Source of the DNA: an uncultured Caryophanales bacterium
Lineage (GTDB): Bacteria > Bacillota_I > Bacilli_A > RFN20 > CAG-826
Assembly (NCBI GenBank): GCA_946612115.1
Contig: CAMOEI010000010.1
Span: 1-35,728, forward strand
DNA length: 35,728 bases
Direction of reading: 5' to 3'
Under the pieces are notes generated by a model. The model was not told the DNA's origin and made no database searches. It saw only the letters and a list, made by a program, of their open reading frames with translations. The position numbers were made by a program, and so were the translations under genes. Positions 26,208 through 35,368 of the stretch are shown here, piece after piece (the stretch's first letter is position 1; every line of letters begins with the position of its first letter).

Positions 26208-29200
26208 TTAGTCTCCACTATTAACGAGGGTTGTCATAGCGATATCCTCATCAATACCGGATTTAACATTTCCGCTTTCTTCACCGACAAGATTACGTAA
26301 GGAAGTGTTAATCTTTCTTTCTTCTTTATCGGCTTCTTTAGCAAGCGCATCCATATCAATCTTATTACCTTTGTCATCGAGTAAATCAACAGACATTGAT
26401 AATGATTGTAATTCTTTAACTAAAACCTTAAAGGCTTCTGGAATACCTGGTTTTGGAAGTGGTTGATTCTTAATAATAGCCTCATAGGTCTTTCTTCTAC
26501 CAACACGGTCATCAGATTTGATAGTGATAATTTCTTGTAAGACGTGGGCGGCGCCATAAGCTTCAAGAGCCCAAACTTCCATTTCACCAAATCTTTGTCC
26601 ACCGTTTTGAGCTTTACCTCCAAGAGGTTGTTGTGTGACCAAGGAATATGGTCCAGTCGCTCTAGCGTGTAATTTATCATCGACCATGTGGACGAGTTTA
26701 ATCATATACATGACACCAACAGTGATTCTTTCATCGAATTTTTCACCTGTACGGCCATCGTATAAGACGGTCTTTCCATCTTTATCCATTCCAGCTTGTT
26801 TCATCATTTCGAAGATTTCTTCGTTAGTGATTCCGTCAAAAACTGGGGTAGCAATCTTATAGCCAAGTTTCTTTAAAGCCATACCTAAGTGGACTTCAAG
26901 AATTTGACCGATGTTCATACGAGATGGAACGCCTAATGGGTTAAGCATGATGTCTACTGGAGTTCCATCTGGTAAGAAAGGCATATCGCATTCTGGTAAG
27001 ATACGAGAGATAACACCTTTGTTACCGTGACGTCCAGACATCTTATCTCCTTCGGAGATCTTACGTTTTTGAACGATGTAGACAGTGACAACTTCGTTGA
27101 CTCCTGGTGGGAGTTCGTTGTCTTTGGCTTTTTCTTCTCTTTTTCTAATTTTGACATCAAGGACGATTCCCGCCCCACCATGTGGGACACGTAAAGAAGC
27201 ATCTTTTCCTTCGTTGGTCTTTTCTCCGAAGATCGCCATTAAGAGTTTTTCTTCTGGAGTTGGTTCAGTTTGTCCTCTTGGAGTAACTTTACCAACTAAG
27301 ATATCTCCCTCTTTAACTTCAGTACCGATAACAACAATACCTCTACTATCTAAGTGAGATTTGGCTTCGGTTGAAACATTTGGGACATCCGCGGTGATTT
27401 CTTCATCACCTAATTTTGGAATGCTACGGCATTCGCAGTCATATTTCTCAATGTGGATTGAGGTATAGACATCGTCTTTGACGAGTCTTTCTGACATGAT
27501 GACCGCATCTTCGTAGTTATATCCGTTCCAAGTCATGAAGGCAATGGTGACGTTTTGACCTAAAGCGAGGTCTCCGTTTTGCATTGCTGGACCATCAGCG
27601 ATGATTTGTCCTTTTTTAACTTTGTCTCCAACTTTGACGATGGCGACTTGGTTAATACATGTACCTTGGTTACTTCTTTCAAATTTTTGTAAGTGGTAGC
27701 ATACTGGTTCATTACTACCTTTAACTAAGACTTCAATAACGCGTGAATCGACGTAAGTGACGACGCCATCTTCACTAGCGACAACAGCAAGTCCACTATC
27801 GTGAGCAACTTGATGCTCTAATCCTGTACCAACTAATGGTGCGTGTGGTTTTAATAATGGTAAGGCTTGACGTTGCATGTTACTACCCATAAGGGCACGC
27901 ATTGTGTCATCGTTTTCTAAGAATGGAATACTACCAGCCGCAATCGAAACAACTTGTTTTGGGCTGACATCGACAAAGTCAACTTCCTCTTTCTTCGCTA
28001 AGACGTTTTCGCCTTTATGTCTAGCGACAACGACATCATCTAAGATTTCGCCATCTTCAGATAGGTGAATATTAGCTTCAGCAATGACATAATCCCATTC
28101 TTCATCAGCGGTTAAATAAACGCTATCTTCAGCTTTAGATAAAACTCTATGAGTTTTTTCATCAACTGGTCTATATGGAGTTTCAATAAATCCATATTTA
28201 TTTACTTTCGCGTATGAGGCTAAGTTATTGATAAGACCGATGTTTTGACCTTCAGGGGTTTCAATTGGACAAATACGTCCATAGTGAGAAACGTGAACGT
28301 CACGAACTTCAGTGGAGGCTCTATCTCTAGTTAATCCTCCAGGACCTAACGCAGAAATTCTTCTTTTGTTTGTTAACTCCGCTAATGGGTTTGTTTGATC
28401 CATGAACTGAGATAATTGGGAACTTGCGAAGAATTCTCTAATTGAGGCCACTAAAGGACGTGGGTTGATTAAGGCTTTTGGTTTGACGTTGCCTAAATCA
28501 GAAATAGACATCTTTTGTTGAACGGTCTTAAGCATCTTAGCTAAACCGACTCTAAATTGATTTTGGATGAGTTCTCCAACACATCTAATTCTTCTATTTC
28601 CTAAGTGGTCGATATCATCTGTTCCACCAAATCCGTCTTGGACGTTTAAGAAATAGCTAAAGATTGCGATAATATCGCAAATGTTGACATATGTTGAAGT
28701 ATTATGTAAGTCTGTACCAATAATGACAGAGACTTTTTTATCTTTTTCGTTATTGTAAACTTTGACGATGTTAACTTTTCCGTTAGTGTCAAGTTTCTCA
28801 TTAACTTTAAGAACTCTTAAGTGAGCGCCTTGTTCGAAGAATTCTTCATCTTTTAATTTCTCAACTTCTTCGTTGGTTAATAAGTGTCCTTTTGGATAGA
28901 CGACTTCTCCATCGGCGGAAATTAAGTTTTCAGCGAGGATTCTTCCACCTAAACGGTTATAGATACCAAGTTTTTTGATGAATTTATATCTACCAGCACG
29001 ACCAAGGTCATAACGTTTCGCATCAAAGAAGCGTTGAACTAAGAAGTTAACAGTTCCTTCTTCAGTGATTGGTTCGCCTGGTTTCATCTTCTTAAAGATA
29101 TCCACTAAAGCGGCTTTAGAAGATTTGATATTGGCTTCTTCTTCTTTTTCAAGAGTGTTTCTTAAAGCAAGAGAATCACCAAATAATTTGAGCATGTCAT

Positions 29201-29813
29201 CGCTATTTTCGATACCTAACGCTCTAAGTAAGGTGGTCGCATGGATCTTTCTTTGTCGATCAATACGAACTGAAAGCATATCTTTTGCGTCGCTTTCAAA
29301 TTGTAACCAAGTACCTCTTCCTGGAATTAAGTCAGCTTCATATAAATATTTACCTGCTCTAAATTCTTTAGATAAGTAGGCTCCTGGAGATCTAACGATT
29401 TGAGAGACGATAACTCTTTCTGCACCATTAACGATGAATGTTCCACTATTGGTCATAAGTGGTAAATCACCCATAAAGACTTCTGATTCTTGAATTTCAC
29501 CAGTTTCTTTATGGAGTAATCTCACGGTGATATACATTGGAACATTGTAGGTGAGATCTCTTTCTTTACACTCTAAATAAGTGTGTTTTGGTTCACCAAG
29601 TCTAATGCTTAAGTATTCAATAGATAAGGTGTTGGTGTAGTTTTCAATAGGGAATGATTCTCTAAAGACCTCATCAAGACCTTTTTCTAAAAACTCAGCG
29701 TAAGACTTAGTTTGGATTTCAACGAGATTTGGTAAAGGAAGATCACCAGAAATCTTCGAATAATCATATCTGTTGTTATTAATTTGTCTTAAATCTTTAA
29801 TGTTTCTAGACAT
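26208..29813 (-). CDS. rpoB: RNA polymerase subunit beta
   Basis: The 1201-residue product is of normal Gram-positive length. AAGGAG precedes the ATG ([10 protein letters not shown]). Conserved segments include [33 protein letters not shown], the [16 protein letters not shown] motif, and the C-terminal [20 protein letters not shown] with [18 protein letters not shown]. Within the rifampicin region the residue equal to E. coli His526 is Asn482 (codon AAC at 28368-28370), while the Asp516 and Ser531 equivalents are wild type. The gene sits 29 bases after the methyltransferase gene and before rpoC, the usual Bacillota order. Confidence 0.97.
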   Translation of the reverse strand: MSRNIKDLRQINNNRYDYSKISGDLPLPNLVEIQTKSYAEFLEKGLDEVFRESFPIENYTNTLSIEYLSIRLGEPKHTYLECKERDLTYNVPMYITVRLLHKETGEIQESEVFMGDLPLMTNSGTFIVNGAERVIVSQIVRSPGAYLSKEFRAGKYLYEADLIPGRGTWLQFESDAKDMLSVRIDRQRKIHATTLLRALGIENSDDMLKLFGDSLALRNTLEKEEEANIKSSKAALVDIFKKMKPGEPITEEGTVNFLVQRFFDAKRYDLGRAGRYKFIKKLGIYNRLGGRILAENLISADGEVVYPKGHLLTNEEVEKLKDEEFFEQGAHLRVLKVNEKLDTNGKVNIVKVYNNEKDKKVSVIIGTDLHNTSTYVNICDIIAIFSYFLNVQDGFGGTDDIDHLGNRRIRCVGELIQNQFRVGLAKMLKTVQQKMSISDLGNVKPKALINPRPLVASIREFFASSQLSQFMDQTNPLAELTNKRRISALGPGGLTRDRASTEVRDVHVSHYGRICPIETPEGQNIGLINNLASYAKVNKYGFIETPYRPVDEKTHRVLSKAEDSVYLTADEEWDYVIAEANIHLSEDGEILDDVVVARHKGENVLAKKEEVDFVDVSPKQVVSIAAGSIPFLENDDTMRALMGSNMQRQALPLLKPHAPLVGTGLEHQVAHDSGLAVVASEDGVVTYVDSRVIEVLVKGSNEPVCYHLQKFERSNQGTCINQVAIVKVGDKVKKGQIIADGPAMQNGDLALGQNVTIAFMTWNGYNYEDAVIMSERLVKDDVYTSIHIEKYDCECRSIPKLGDEEITADVPNVSTEAKSHLDSRGIVVIGTEVKEGDILVGKVTPRGQTEPTPEEKLLMAIFGEKTNEGKDASLRVPHGGAGIVLDVKIRKREEKAKDNELPPGVNEVVTVYIVQKRKISEGDKMSGRHGNKGVISRILPECDMPFLPDGTPVDIMLNPLGVPSRMNIGQILEVHLGMALKKLGYKIATPVFDGITNEEIFEMMKQAGMDKDGKTVLYDGRTGEKFDERITVGVMYMIKLVHMVDDKLHARATGPYSLVTQQPLGGKAQNGGQRFGEMEVWALEAYGAAHVLQEIITIKSDDRVGRRKTYEAIIKNQPLPKPGIPEAFKVLVKELQSLSMSVDLLDDKGNKIDMDALAKEADKEERKINTSLRNLVGEESGNVKSGIDEDIAMTTLVNSGD

Positions 29814-29842
29814 GTAATGGCTCCTTTTTCTATAAAAATGTT

Positions 29843-30448
29843 TTACTGTTCACTTTTGGTTGCTTGAATAATCCAGTAACCTTTTTCTTTGTGGAGCACA
29901 GTAACGTTTTCAAATACTGTTTCGAGATATTTGAAAGCGCTCTCGGCTCCTTGTTTTTTACGGATTACTATATAAAGTGAACCGCCATCAATTAAGTATT
30001 GTTTAGCCCCACTATACATTTGGTAGGTAACGATTTTACCCGCCCTAATTGGGGGATTTAACACAATTGAATCAAACGTTCCTTCAATCTTTTGATAGAT
30101 GTCACTATGAAGGCAGGTGACTCGTGACGATAAATTCAGACGTTGGCTACTCTTTGACGCTAGAGCAAGCGCACGCGAATTAATATCAGCGAGAACGACT
30201 CTCGCTTCTATATTGTTTTGGGCCAAAGTAAGTCCAATAGGGCCTACTCCACACCCTAAATCAAGGATTCTCCCGGATAGATTTAGAGGGACTAATACCT
30301 TTAAAAAGATATAGGTCCCCTCATCTATTCGCGATTTTGAAAATACTCCATTATCGGAATAATAGGCGTACTCTTTGCCATATAAAGAGAATTTAATTTC
30401 TCTCTCGTTAGATTTGACGCTTGGCTCCGAGTCAAAATAATGGCCCAT
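29843..30448 (-). CDS. RsmC-like class I methyltransferase (YbxB-type)
   Basis: The 201-residue SAM-dependent methyltransferase probably acts on 16S rRNA guanine, as RsmC does in E. coli. The start [15 protein letters not shown] and the segment [14 protein letters not shown] match Bacillus YbxB. Motif I is [13 protein letters not shown] (about 62-74), motif II has ADINSRAL, and the catalytic motif IV is LNPPIRAGK. Single-domain forms like this are usual in Bacillota, whereas E. coli RsmC has a duplicated N-terminal domain. It lies between rplL and rpoB, its standard location. GAGG with short spacing precedes the ATG. The exact target base is inferred from the family. Confidence 0.88.
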   Translation of the reverse strand: MGHYFDSEPSVKSNEREIKFSLYGKEYAYYSDNGVFSKSRIDEGTYIFLKVLVPLNLSGRILDLGCGVGPIGLTLAQNNIEARVVLADINSRALALASKSSQRLNLSSRVTCLHSDIYQKIEGTFDSIVLNPPIRAGKIVTYQMYSGAKQYLIDGGSLYIVIRKKQGAESAFKYLETVFENVTVLHKEKGYWIIQATKSEQ

Positions 30449-30461
30449 TATTACCTCAGGA

Positions 30462-30484
30462 AATTAACTAAAGTTTCGTTAATT
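30462..30484 (-). other. Intercistronic stem-loop between rplL and the methyltransferase gene
   Basis: Perfect 7-bp stem AATTAAC / GTTAATT with a 9-base loop on the minus strand, overlapping the rplL stop codon. No T-run follows, so it is not a normal terminator. It may be an mRNA-stability or processing element that lets rplL exceed rpoB in expression. Confidence 0.4.
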
Positions 30485-30857
30485 ATTTAACTTCGACTTC
30501 AGCACCAGCAGCGACTAATTGCTCTTTTAAGCTATTAGCTTCGCTTTCAGAGATGTGTTCTCTGATGGCAACTGGAGCAGCATCAACCATCTTTTTAGCA
30601 TCCATTAAGCCTAAGCCTGTGATTGCTTGGACAGCTTTGATGACTGCGACTTTGCTAGCACCAGCACTCTTTAAGAATAAAGAGACTTCAACTGGTCCTT
30701 TAGCAGCTTCTTCTTCGACAGGTGCAGCAGCAGCGGCAACAGGTGCAGCAGCGGTGACACCAAATTCTTCTTCAACAGCTTTGACGAGTTCGTTTAATTC
30801 GAGAACTGTCATTTCTTTTAAGCTGGCAATGATTTCTTCTTTTGTTAATTTAGCCAT
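30483..30857 (-). CDS. rplL: Ribosomal protein L7/L12
   Basis: The 124-residue stalk protein recruits translation GTPases. The N-terminal dimerisation helices (KEEIIASLKEMTVLELNELV) are followed by an Ala/Pro/Glu hinge and the C-terminal domain with AVQAITGLGLMDAKKMVDAAP. Length and layout are normal. It lies 24 bases after rplJ, with AGGAGG upstream. Confidence 0.97.
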   Translation of the reverse strand: MAKLTKEEIIASLKEMTVLELNELVKAVEEEFGVTAAAPVAAAAAPVEEEAAKGPVEVSLFLKSAGASKVAVIKAVQAITGLGLMDAKKMVDAAPVAIREHISESEANSLKEQLVAAGAEVEVK

Positions 30858-30881
30858 TTTTCTTTTCCTCCTAAATTGGCA

Positions 30882-31370
30882 TTATTTTGCATCCGCAACA
30901 GCCTTTACAGTGCAGGCAAATTGACGGACTGGTGCTTGTAAGCACGATAATAACATGGATATGAGACCTTCTCTTCCAGGCATCTTTGAGATTTCTTTAA
31001 CGCCGTTAGCGTCAACGAATTTTCCTTCAAAGATTCCACCTTTGATGGTTAAGTTGTCTCCAAATCTTTTTGCGTATTTAACAAGCACTTTGGCCCCGGT
31101 GTTGATTTCTGTTGAGAAGAACACAGCGTTTGGTCCAGATAAGACTTGTTTTAAATCTTGATAATTAAGTTCATCAGCAGCGCGTTCAACGAGTGAGTTC
31201 TTATAAACATTCATAGAAGCGTTTTCTGCTCTTAAGGCTCTTCTTAATTCTTGGATTTGAGCAACAGTGAGACCACGATACTCCGCAACAATTAAGGCTT
31301 GAGACTCTTTAGCTTTGCTAACGATTTCATTAACAGATTCTTGTTTAGCTAATAAGACATCCTTATTCAT
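30882..31370 (-). CDS. rplJ: Ribosomal protein L10
   Basis: The 162-residue product anchors L7/L12 dimers to 23S rRNA. The start is the ATG at 31370 (MNKDVLLAKQESVNEI), with AAGGAGG 7-8 bases upstream; an earlier in-frame start lies before that site. The conserved ALIVAEYRGLTVAQIQELRR segment is present. A structured leader that matches the L10-leader type lies just upstream, so autogenous repression by the L10-L12 complex is expected. Confidence 0.96.
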   Translation of the reverse strand: MNKDVLLAKQESVNEIVSKAKESQALIVAEYRGLTVAQIQELRRALRAENASMNVYKNSLVERAADELNYQDLKQVLSGPNAVFFSTEINTGAKVLVKYAKRFGDNLTIKGGIFEGKFVDANGVKEISKMPGREGLISMLLSCLQAPVRQFACTVKAVADAK

Positions 31371-31411
31371 GTTTGACCTCCTTTTCAATTTGATTTTTTG
31401 TTTGAGGCTCC

Positions 31412-31502
31412 AATATACAGTGAGAATGAAATGATGATATTTCTATTTCTTCACCTCGGTAACATTATTAAGACCCATGTCCGTTACTGTCTTAGGTATA
31501 TT
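31412..31502 (-). ncRNA. L10 ribosomal protein leader
   Basis: In the rplA-rplJ gap the minus strand shows the layout of the Bacillota L10 leader. A closing helix pairs AATATAC...CAGT with ACTGTATATT, with a 6-base bulge CTAAGA. Inside is a GTAAC / GTTAC arm followed by CCGAGGTGAAG, the conserved CCGAGG element next to the kink-turn. L10-L12 binding to such leaders lowers expression of rplJ-rplL in Bacillus. I judged it by pattern, not by covariance search. Confidence 0.75.
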
Positions 31503-31516
31503 AGAATCTAGTTTGA

Positions 31517-32197
31517 TTATCGACCGTTAAATGTGATGTGGATAGCTGGACCCATGGTCGTATGGATGACAGCGTTTTTGACGTAGGTGCCTTTAACAGC
31601 AACTGGTCTAGCCTTGATAACTGCGTCAATTAAAGCTTCAAGGTTTTCATAAATTTTCTTTTCATCAAAGCTCACTCTGGCAATAGAAACATGCATATTT
31701 GCTTCTTTGTCGACACGGTATTCCACTTTACCGGCTTTGATTTCTTTTACCGCTCTAGCGATGTCAGGATTGACAGTGCCAGTCTTTGGGTTTGGCATTA
31801 AGCCTTTAGGACCAAGGACACGAGCGACTTTACCGATGACAGGCATCATGTTTGGAGTAGCAACGATAACATCGAAGTCGAACCAGCCTTGGCTGATTTT
31901 ATCGATCATTTCTTGTCCTCCAACTAAGTCTGCACCAGCAGCTTTAGCCTCTTCAGTTTTGTCAGTAATGGCTAAGACCTTTTTTGTTTTACCATTTCCA
32001 TGTGGAAGGATGAGAGTTCCTCTGACTTGTTGATCGGCTTGTTTTGGATCGACATTGAGTCTTAATGAGACATCGATTGTAGCGTCGAACTTGACAGTAG
32101 AAGTTTCTTTGACAAGTTTGGCAGCTTCTTCAAGACTATATTGTTTGGTTGGATCTACTTTCGCTAAAGCAGAAGTGTATTTCTTACCTTTTTTCAT
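31517..32197 (-). CDS. rplA: Ribosomal protein L1
   Basis: The 226-residue product forms the mobile L1 stalk that guides deacylated tRNA out of the E site. The start is the ATG at 32197 with GGAGG 5 bases upstream, rather than an ATG 12 bases earlier that overlaps this site. Conserved segments are [34 protein letters not shown] and [12 protein letters not shown]1 is a known repressor of rplK-rplA translation in several bacteria; a candidate site lies in the rplK leader. Confidence 0.97.
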   Translation of the reverse strand: MKKGKKYTSALAKVDPTKQYSLEEAAKLVKETSTVKFDATIDVSLRLNVDPKQADQQVRGTLILPHGNGKTKKVLAITDKTEEAKAAGADLVGGQEMIDKISQGWFDFDVIVATPNMMPVIGKVARVLGPKGLMPNPKTGTVNPDIARAVKEIKAGKVEYRVDKEANMHVSIARVSFDEKKIYENLEALIDAVIKARPVAVKGTYVKNAVIHTTMGPAIHITFNGR

Positions 32198-32208
32198 AGT
32201 TCCCTCCA

Positions 32209-32622
32209 TTAGTCGTCGATGACGATTCCCATATTACGAGCACTACCTTCAACGATTTTCATAGCCGCTTCAATGTCATTAGCGTTTAAATCAGGTAATT
32301 TGTACTCAGCGATTTGCTTGAGTTGTGCTCTTGTAATGTGTCCGACAGTTTGTTTAACACCTGTAGCGGAACCTTTTTGGATACCAGCAGCTTTAAGAAG
32401 TAATGGAGCAACTGGAGATGTTTTGATGACAAAATCACAAGATTTGTCTTCATAAGCCGTAATGATGACTGGGACGATTTCCCCACGACGATCAGCAGTC
32501 TTAGCATTGAAGTCGGTACAGAACTTCGCCATGTTAATACCAGCAGATGCGAGTTTTGGTCCTGGTTTAGCTTCGCCACCAGGAAGTTCCATCTTTAAGA
32601 CTTTCGCGATTTTTTTACTCAC
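32209..32622 (-). CDS. rplK: Ribosomal protein L11
   Basis: The 137-residue product is part of the GTPase-associated centre. The C-terminal RNA-binding domain is normal (GHITRAQLKQIAEYKLPDLN, GSARNMGIVI). In the N-terminal domain the usual NPxPPVGPALGQxGVN loop reads KPGPKLASAGIN: four residues are missing and the Pro-rich VGPALGQ core is lost (positions 18-30). This loop is the thiostrepton and EF-G contact surface. GGAGG precedes the ATG. The gene starts the L11-L1-L10-L12-rpoBC cluster; nusG, usually adjacent, is separated from it by ktrBA. Confidence 0.95.
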   Translation of the reverse strand: MSKKIAKVLKMELPGGEAKPGPKLASAGINMAKFCTDFNAKTADRRGEIVPVIITAYEDKSCDFVIKTSPVAPLLLKAAGIQKGSATGVKQTVGHITRAQLKQIAEYKLPDLNANDIEAAMKIVEGSARNMGIVIDD

Positions 32623-32656
32623 GTGACTTTCCCTCCTATATTAAGATTTGTCCGTG

Positions 32657-32689
32657 CTGTGGTACGGGTGAATCACCACTCTTCCACAG
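32657..32689 (-). promoter_or_regulatory. Candidate L1-binding hairpin in the rplK leader
   Basis: On the minus strand the outer stem CTGTGG / CCACAG closes an asymmetric loop containing AAGAG and an inner GGTG-ATT-CACC hairpin. The pattern GTGG-AAG ... GGTGA ... TACCAC resembles the L1-binding part of 23S rRNA (GTGGGAG ... GGTGA ... TACCAC). It lies about 20 bases before the rplK Shine-Dalgarno. I infer translational autoregulation of rplK-rplA by L1. Confidence 0.5.
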
Positions 32690-32696
32690 AACTAAT

Positions 32697-32736
32697 CATG
32701 TGTATTACGTACTCTCGTATACGTAAAGGCAACATG
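32697..32736 (-). other. Stem-loop in the rplK 5' UTR
   Basis: Perfect 7-bp stem TTACGTA / TACGTAA with an 8-base loop, extended by an outer CATGT / ACATG pairing. It lies just downstream of the predicted transcription start. No T-run follows, so it is a structural leader element and not a terminator. Confidence 0.45.
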
Positions 32737-32743
32737 CTTGTAT

Positions 32744-32773
32744 ATCGTATCAAAATGACACATGCGGACGCAA
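32744..32773 (-). promoter_or_regulatory. Promoter of the rplK-rplA cluster
   Basis: On the minus strand an extended -10 (TGA-TACGAT, hexamer at 32744-32749) lies 18 bases after TTGCGT (32768-32773). The predicted leader is about 115 bases and carries two stem-loops. Confidence 0.5.
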
Positions 32774-33222
32774 GCAAAAATTTATTTTTTTTCTTTAATC
32801 AAGTAAACAAAGAATAAAATATCAAGACATTATTAATAAATTAATAAAAACCCAAAGTTATTCCATAAAAATTCCTCGATATCATTTGAGAACAATCGCA
32901 AGAAAAAAGTTACTGTCTATAAATGAAGAAAAATCAAAAAAAAGATAAACGTTTTTAGGTGGAGAAATGTGGGCAATAATTGTTTATGGATTTTAATATT
33001 TTTCTAACCTCTTTTATTATATAATTCGTGTAGATTACATTGTAAAAGATATATTATAAATAACCTATATATTGATAATACCTTTATGGGAATTTTATTA
33101 GATTTTATTACGATATTTTTCTCTAACTGATTAATGAAATATTCTTACTGAGCATAACAAAATATTAATGCTATTTATTGCTCAATAAATATTTATATTT
33201 GAGGTACAATAACTATACTAAT
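32774..33222. other. AT-rich divergent intergenic region without a recognised gene
   Basis: This stretch of about 450 bases lies between the rplK and ktrB promoters. It is very AT-rich, with many short stops in all frames and no Shine-Dalgarno-led frame that I can support. A loose inverted repeat TGAGCA / TGCTCA spans about 33149-33183. I see no RNA gene, insertion sequence or terminator in it. Confidence 0.5.
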
Positions 33223-33250
33223 TTGCTTTTTATCGCGATAAGAGTATAAT
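33223..33250 (+). promoter_or_regulatory. ktrB-ktrA promoter
   Basis: TTGCTT (33223-33228) and a perfect TATAAT (33245-33250) with a 16-base spacer. The start is expected near 33257, only about 7 bases before the ktrB ATG, so the mRNA would be nearly leaderless. There is no Shine-Dalgarno sequence before ktrB. Confidence 0.7.
33230..33241. promoter_or_regulatory. Perfect 12-bp palindrome in the ktrB promoter spacer
   Basis: TTATCGCGATAA is fully self-complementary and sits between the -35 and -10 hexamers, where a bound repressor would block polymerase. The TCGCGA core stands out in a region otherwise made almost only of A and T. The binding protein is unknown. Confidence 0.5.
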
Positions 33251-33263
33251 ACAAACAGTCTAT

Positions 33264-34658
33264 ATGGCAAAATCACAAACCAAAAAACGTAAATTATCAC
33301 CTTACTTATTGGTACTTCTCTCCTTTGCTGGAGTCATACTTTTAGGTTCATTTTTATTAACACTTCCTTTAGCACATAAAAATGGTCTATGGGGTTCATA
33401 TTTGGATTCATTATTCATTTCTACCTCCGCTACTTGTGTGACTGGCTTATCAACTTATGCTTCTGGACTAGAAGGGGAACTTACATATTTTGGTCAGGCT
33501 GTTGTCCTTGTGATGATTCAAATTGGTGGTCTTGGTTTTATTACCATCTTCACCTTCATCATTTCCTTGTTTGCCAAAAAGCTACAATTCAAGGATCGTT
33601 TATTCCTTTCTCAGGCTGTGAATAGTAACACAATAGCTGGGGTTTCAAAGTTTGTTAAAAGAGTTATTGTTATCGTTTTAACCGCTGAAACATTAGGTTT
33701 CTTATTAGGTTTACCAGTGTTTTTGAATGTCTCTCAATACTCAACCGGAAAAGCAATTTGGGTCTCTTTATTCACCTCAGTGTCTGCATTTAATAATGCA
33801 GGATTTGACTTATTTGGCAGTTTATCGCTTATAAGAATGGCGGAAAACCCAATCGTTTATGGTCTTCCTACATGGGCGTATTATTATTTATGTTCTTATA
33901 TAATGGTCCTCATCGTTATTGGTGGTATCTCTTTTATCACTATTATCGACTTGGTGATTTTACGAAAGAAACCAAATCAATGGAGTGCCTTTGTTAGAAT
34001 CGTTTTAATTACTACAAGTGTCTTATTAGTCTTTGGTTTTGTGATGTTTGTCCTTACTGATGTCACCACTAATCACATCAACTTCTTTGAAGCAGCGTTC
34101 CAAAGTGTCACTTTAAGAACTGCTGGCTTTGCAACTTTTGATCAGAATAATCTCAGTAGCGCTGGTAAAGCTGTCAGCTGTCTATTGATGTTTATAGGTG
34201 GATCACCAATCTCCACCGCTGGTGGTATTAAAACCACCACCATCTTTGTTATCGTCTTATGCTTAGTAAGATTCTTACAAAGAAAAGGAATCTATGCTTT
34301 CAACCGTGAATACACCAAATCAAGTATTCTTAAGGCCACAAGCTTAGTGTTCTTATCAATATTTTTCATCGTCATTGCCTTCTTATCCATTATGGCTATT
34401 GAACAACACTGTCAAAATCCAAATGAACTCATTACATCCGAGAACGTCTTCTTTGAAGTCTTCTCAGCGTTCGGTACAGTTGGAGTTACCGCAGGTATTA
34501 CTTCTACATTGAATGTAGGCAGTAAGGTTATCATTATTGCCCTAATGTTCTTTGGAAGACTCGGTCCAATTACCTTGTTCCAATTATTCCAAGGTGATAT
34601 GGATAGAGAAGAAAGTGTTCATTTTAAACGTGTACAAACCGATGTTATCGTTGGTTAA
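33264..34658 (+). CDS. ktrB: Potassium uptake channel subunit KtrB (TrkH/KtrB family)
   Basis: The 464-residue membrane protein carries K+ (Na+-assisted in studied members). It has the four-fold M1-P-M2 layout. The filter loops are seen as SATCVTGLS, SAFNNAGFD, TLRTAGFAT and SAFGTVGVTAG, each with the key Gly. The flexible intramembrane gate loop GGSPISTAGGIKTTT between repeats 3 and 4 is present. The C-terminus is short and ends near KRVQTDVIVG. The start MAKSQTKKRKLSPYLL is favoured by the promoter position, although no Shine-Dalgarno precedes it. It forms a pair with ktrA, 15 bases downstream. The two genes lie between nusG and rplK and point the opposite way to both. Confidence 0.93.
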   Translation: MAKSQTKKRKLSPYLLVLLSFAGVILLGSFLLTLPLAHKNGLWGSYLDSLFISTSATCVTGLSTYASGLEGELTYFGQAVVLVMIQIGGLGFITIFTFIISLFAKKLQFKDRLFLSQAVNSNTIAGVSKFVKRVIVIVLTAETLGFLLGLPVFLNVSQYSTGKAIWVSLFTSVSAFNNAGFDLFGSLSLIRMAENPIVYGLPTWAYYYLCSYIMVLIVIGGISFITIIDLVILRKKPNQWSAFVRIVLITTSVLLVFGFVMFVLTDVTTNHINFFEAAFQSVTLRTAGFATFDQNNLSSAGKAVSCLLMFIGGSPISTAGGIKTTTIFVIVLCLVRFLQRKGIYAFNREYTKSSILKATSLVFLSIFFIVIAFLSIMAIEQHCQNPNELITSENVFFEVFSAFGTVGVTAGITSTLNVGSKVIIIALMFFGRLGPITLFQLFQGDMDREESVHFKRVQTDVIVG

Positions 34659-34673
34659 TAGGAGGAAATCTAT

Positions 34674-35348
34674 ATGGCACACAAATCATTTGCAGTTATC
34701 GGCTTAGGTCAATTCGGTCGATCCATCGTTAAAGAATTATCAGAAAACGGGATGGACGTTATCGCGATTGACAATAACGAAGAAGTCGCTAAAGAAGTCG
34801 CTAACGATTTACCAACAACATTTATTGCTGACTCCACTGATGAAAAAGCTCTTAAAGAGCTTGGAATTAGTGATGTTGATGCGGCAATCGTTGCTTTTGG
34901 TGATAATCAAGAAGCGAGCGTTCTTACCACCGTTATTTTAAGAGAGTTAGGTGTTAAAAATATCGTTGTTCGTGTTGACGATGATTATTATGTTCCAATT
35001 ATGAAAAAACTCGGTGCTACTGAAGTAATTACTCCTCAAAAAGCTGCTGGTGCTGCTTTGGCTAACCGTATCGGTAACGATGATTACACTGACTTCTATC
35101 GTTTAGATAGCAAATATTCAGTAGTCTCCATTATCATTAACCCTGGTTTCTTCCCAGTTACCTTAAAAGAAATGAATCCTAAAAATGTTTATGGCGTTAA
35201 TGTTGTCTTAATTAGAAGAGGTTCAAGATCTTTCGTTCCTGGTGGTAATGATTCACTTTTACCAGACGATACTGTCTACGTTGTAGGAACTTCTAAGGAA
35301 GTTGCTTCATTTAGAGAAGCGATTAACGGTAAGATTAAAAAGAAATAG
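34674..35348 (+). CDS. ktrA: Potassium uptake regulatory subunit KtrA (RCK protein)
   Basis: The 224-residue cytoplasmic protein forms the octameric ring that gates KtrB. The N-terminal RCK/Rossmann domain shows AVIGLGQFGRSIVKEL (GxGxxG at about residues 10-15) and VIAIDNNEE, where the acidic residue binds the adenosine ribose. In studied members this domain binds ATP or ADP. The C-terminal RCK_C domain (about 140-220) includes PDDTVYVVGTSKEV; in Firmicutes this domain can bind c-di-AMP. Here no c-di-AMP riboswitch is present upstream of the operon, so control may be at the protein or promoter level. AGGAGG precedes the ATG. Confidence 0.94.
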   Translation: MAHKSFAVIGLGQFGRSIVKELSENGMDVIAIDNNEEVAKEVANDLPTTFIADSTDEKALKELGISDVDAAIVAFGDNQEASVLTTVILRELGVKNIVVRVDDDYYVPIMKKLGATEVITPQKAAGAALANRIGNDDYTDFYRLDSKYSVVSIIINPGFFPVTLKEMNPKNVYGVNVVLIRRGSRSFVPGGNDSLLPDDTVYVVGTSKEVASFREAINGKIKKK

Positions 35349-35368
35349 TTTTATATTTAATATAAAAA

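Noticed and set aside
26188-26218. Earlier in-frame start for rpoC, 30 bases upstream
   Set aside because: It overlaps the end of rpoB and would put the AAGGAG site inside the coding region; RpoC proteins start with the [12 protein letters not shown]-type segment.
32774-33222. AT-rich gap as a replication origin or small RNA gene
   Set aside because: No DnaA-box cluster, no dnaA or dnaN neighbour, and no promoter-hairpin-T-run unit could be identified.
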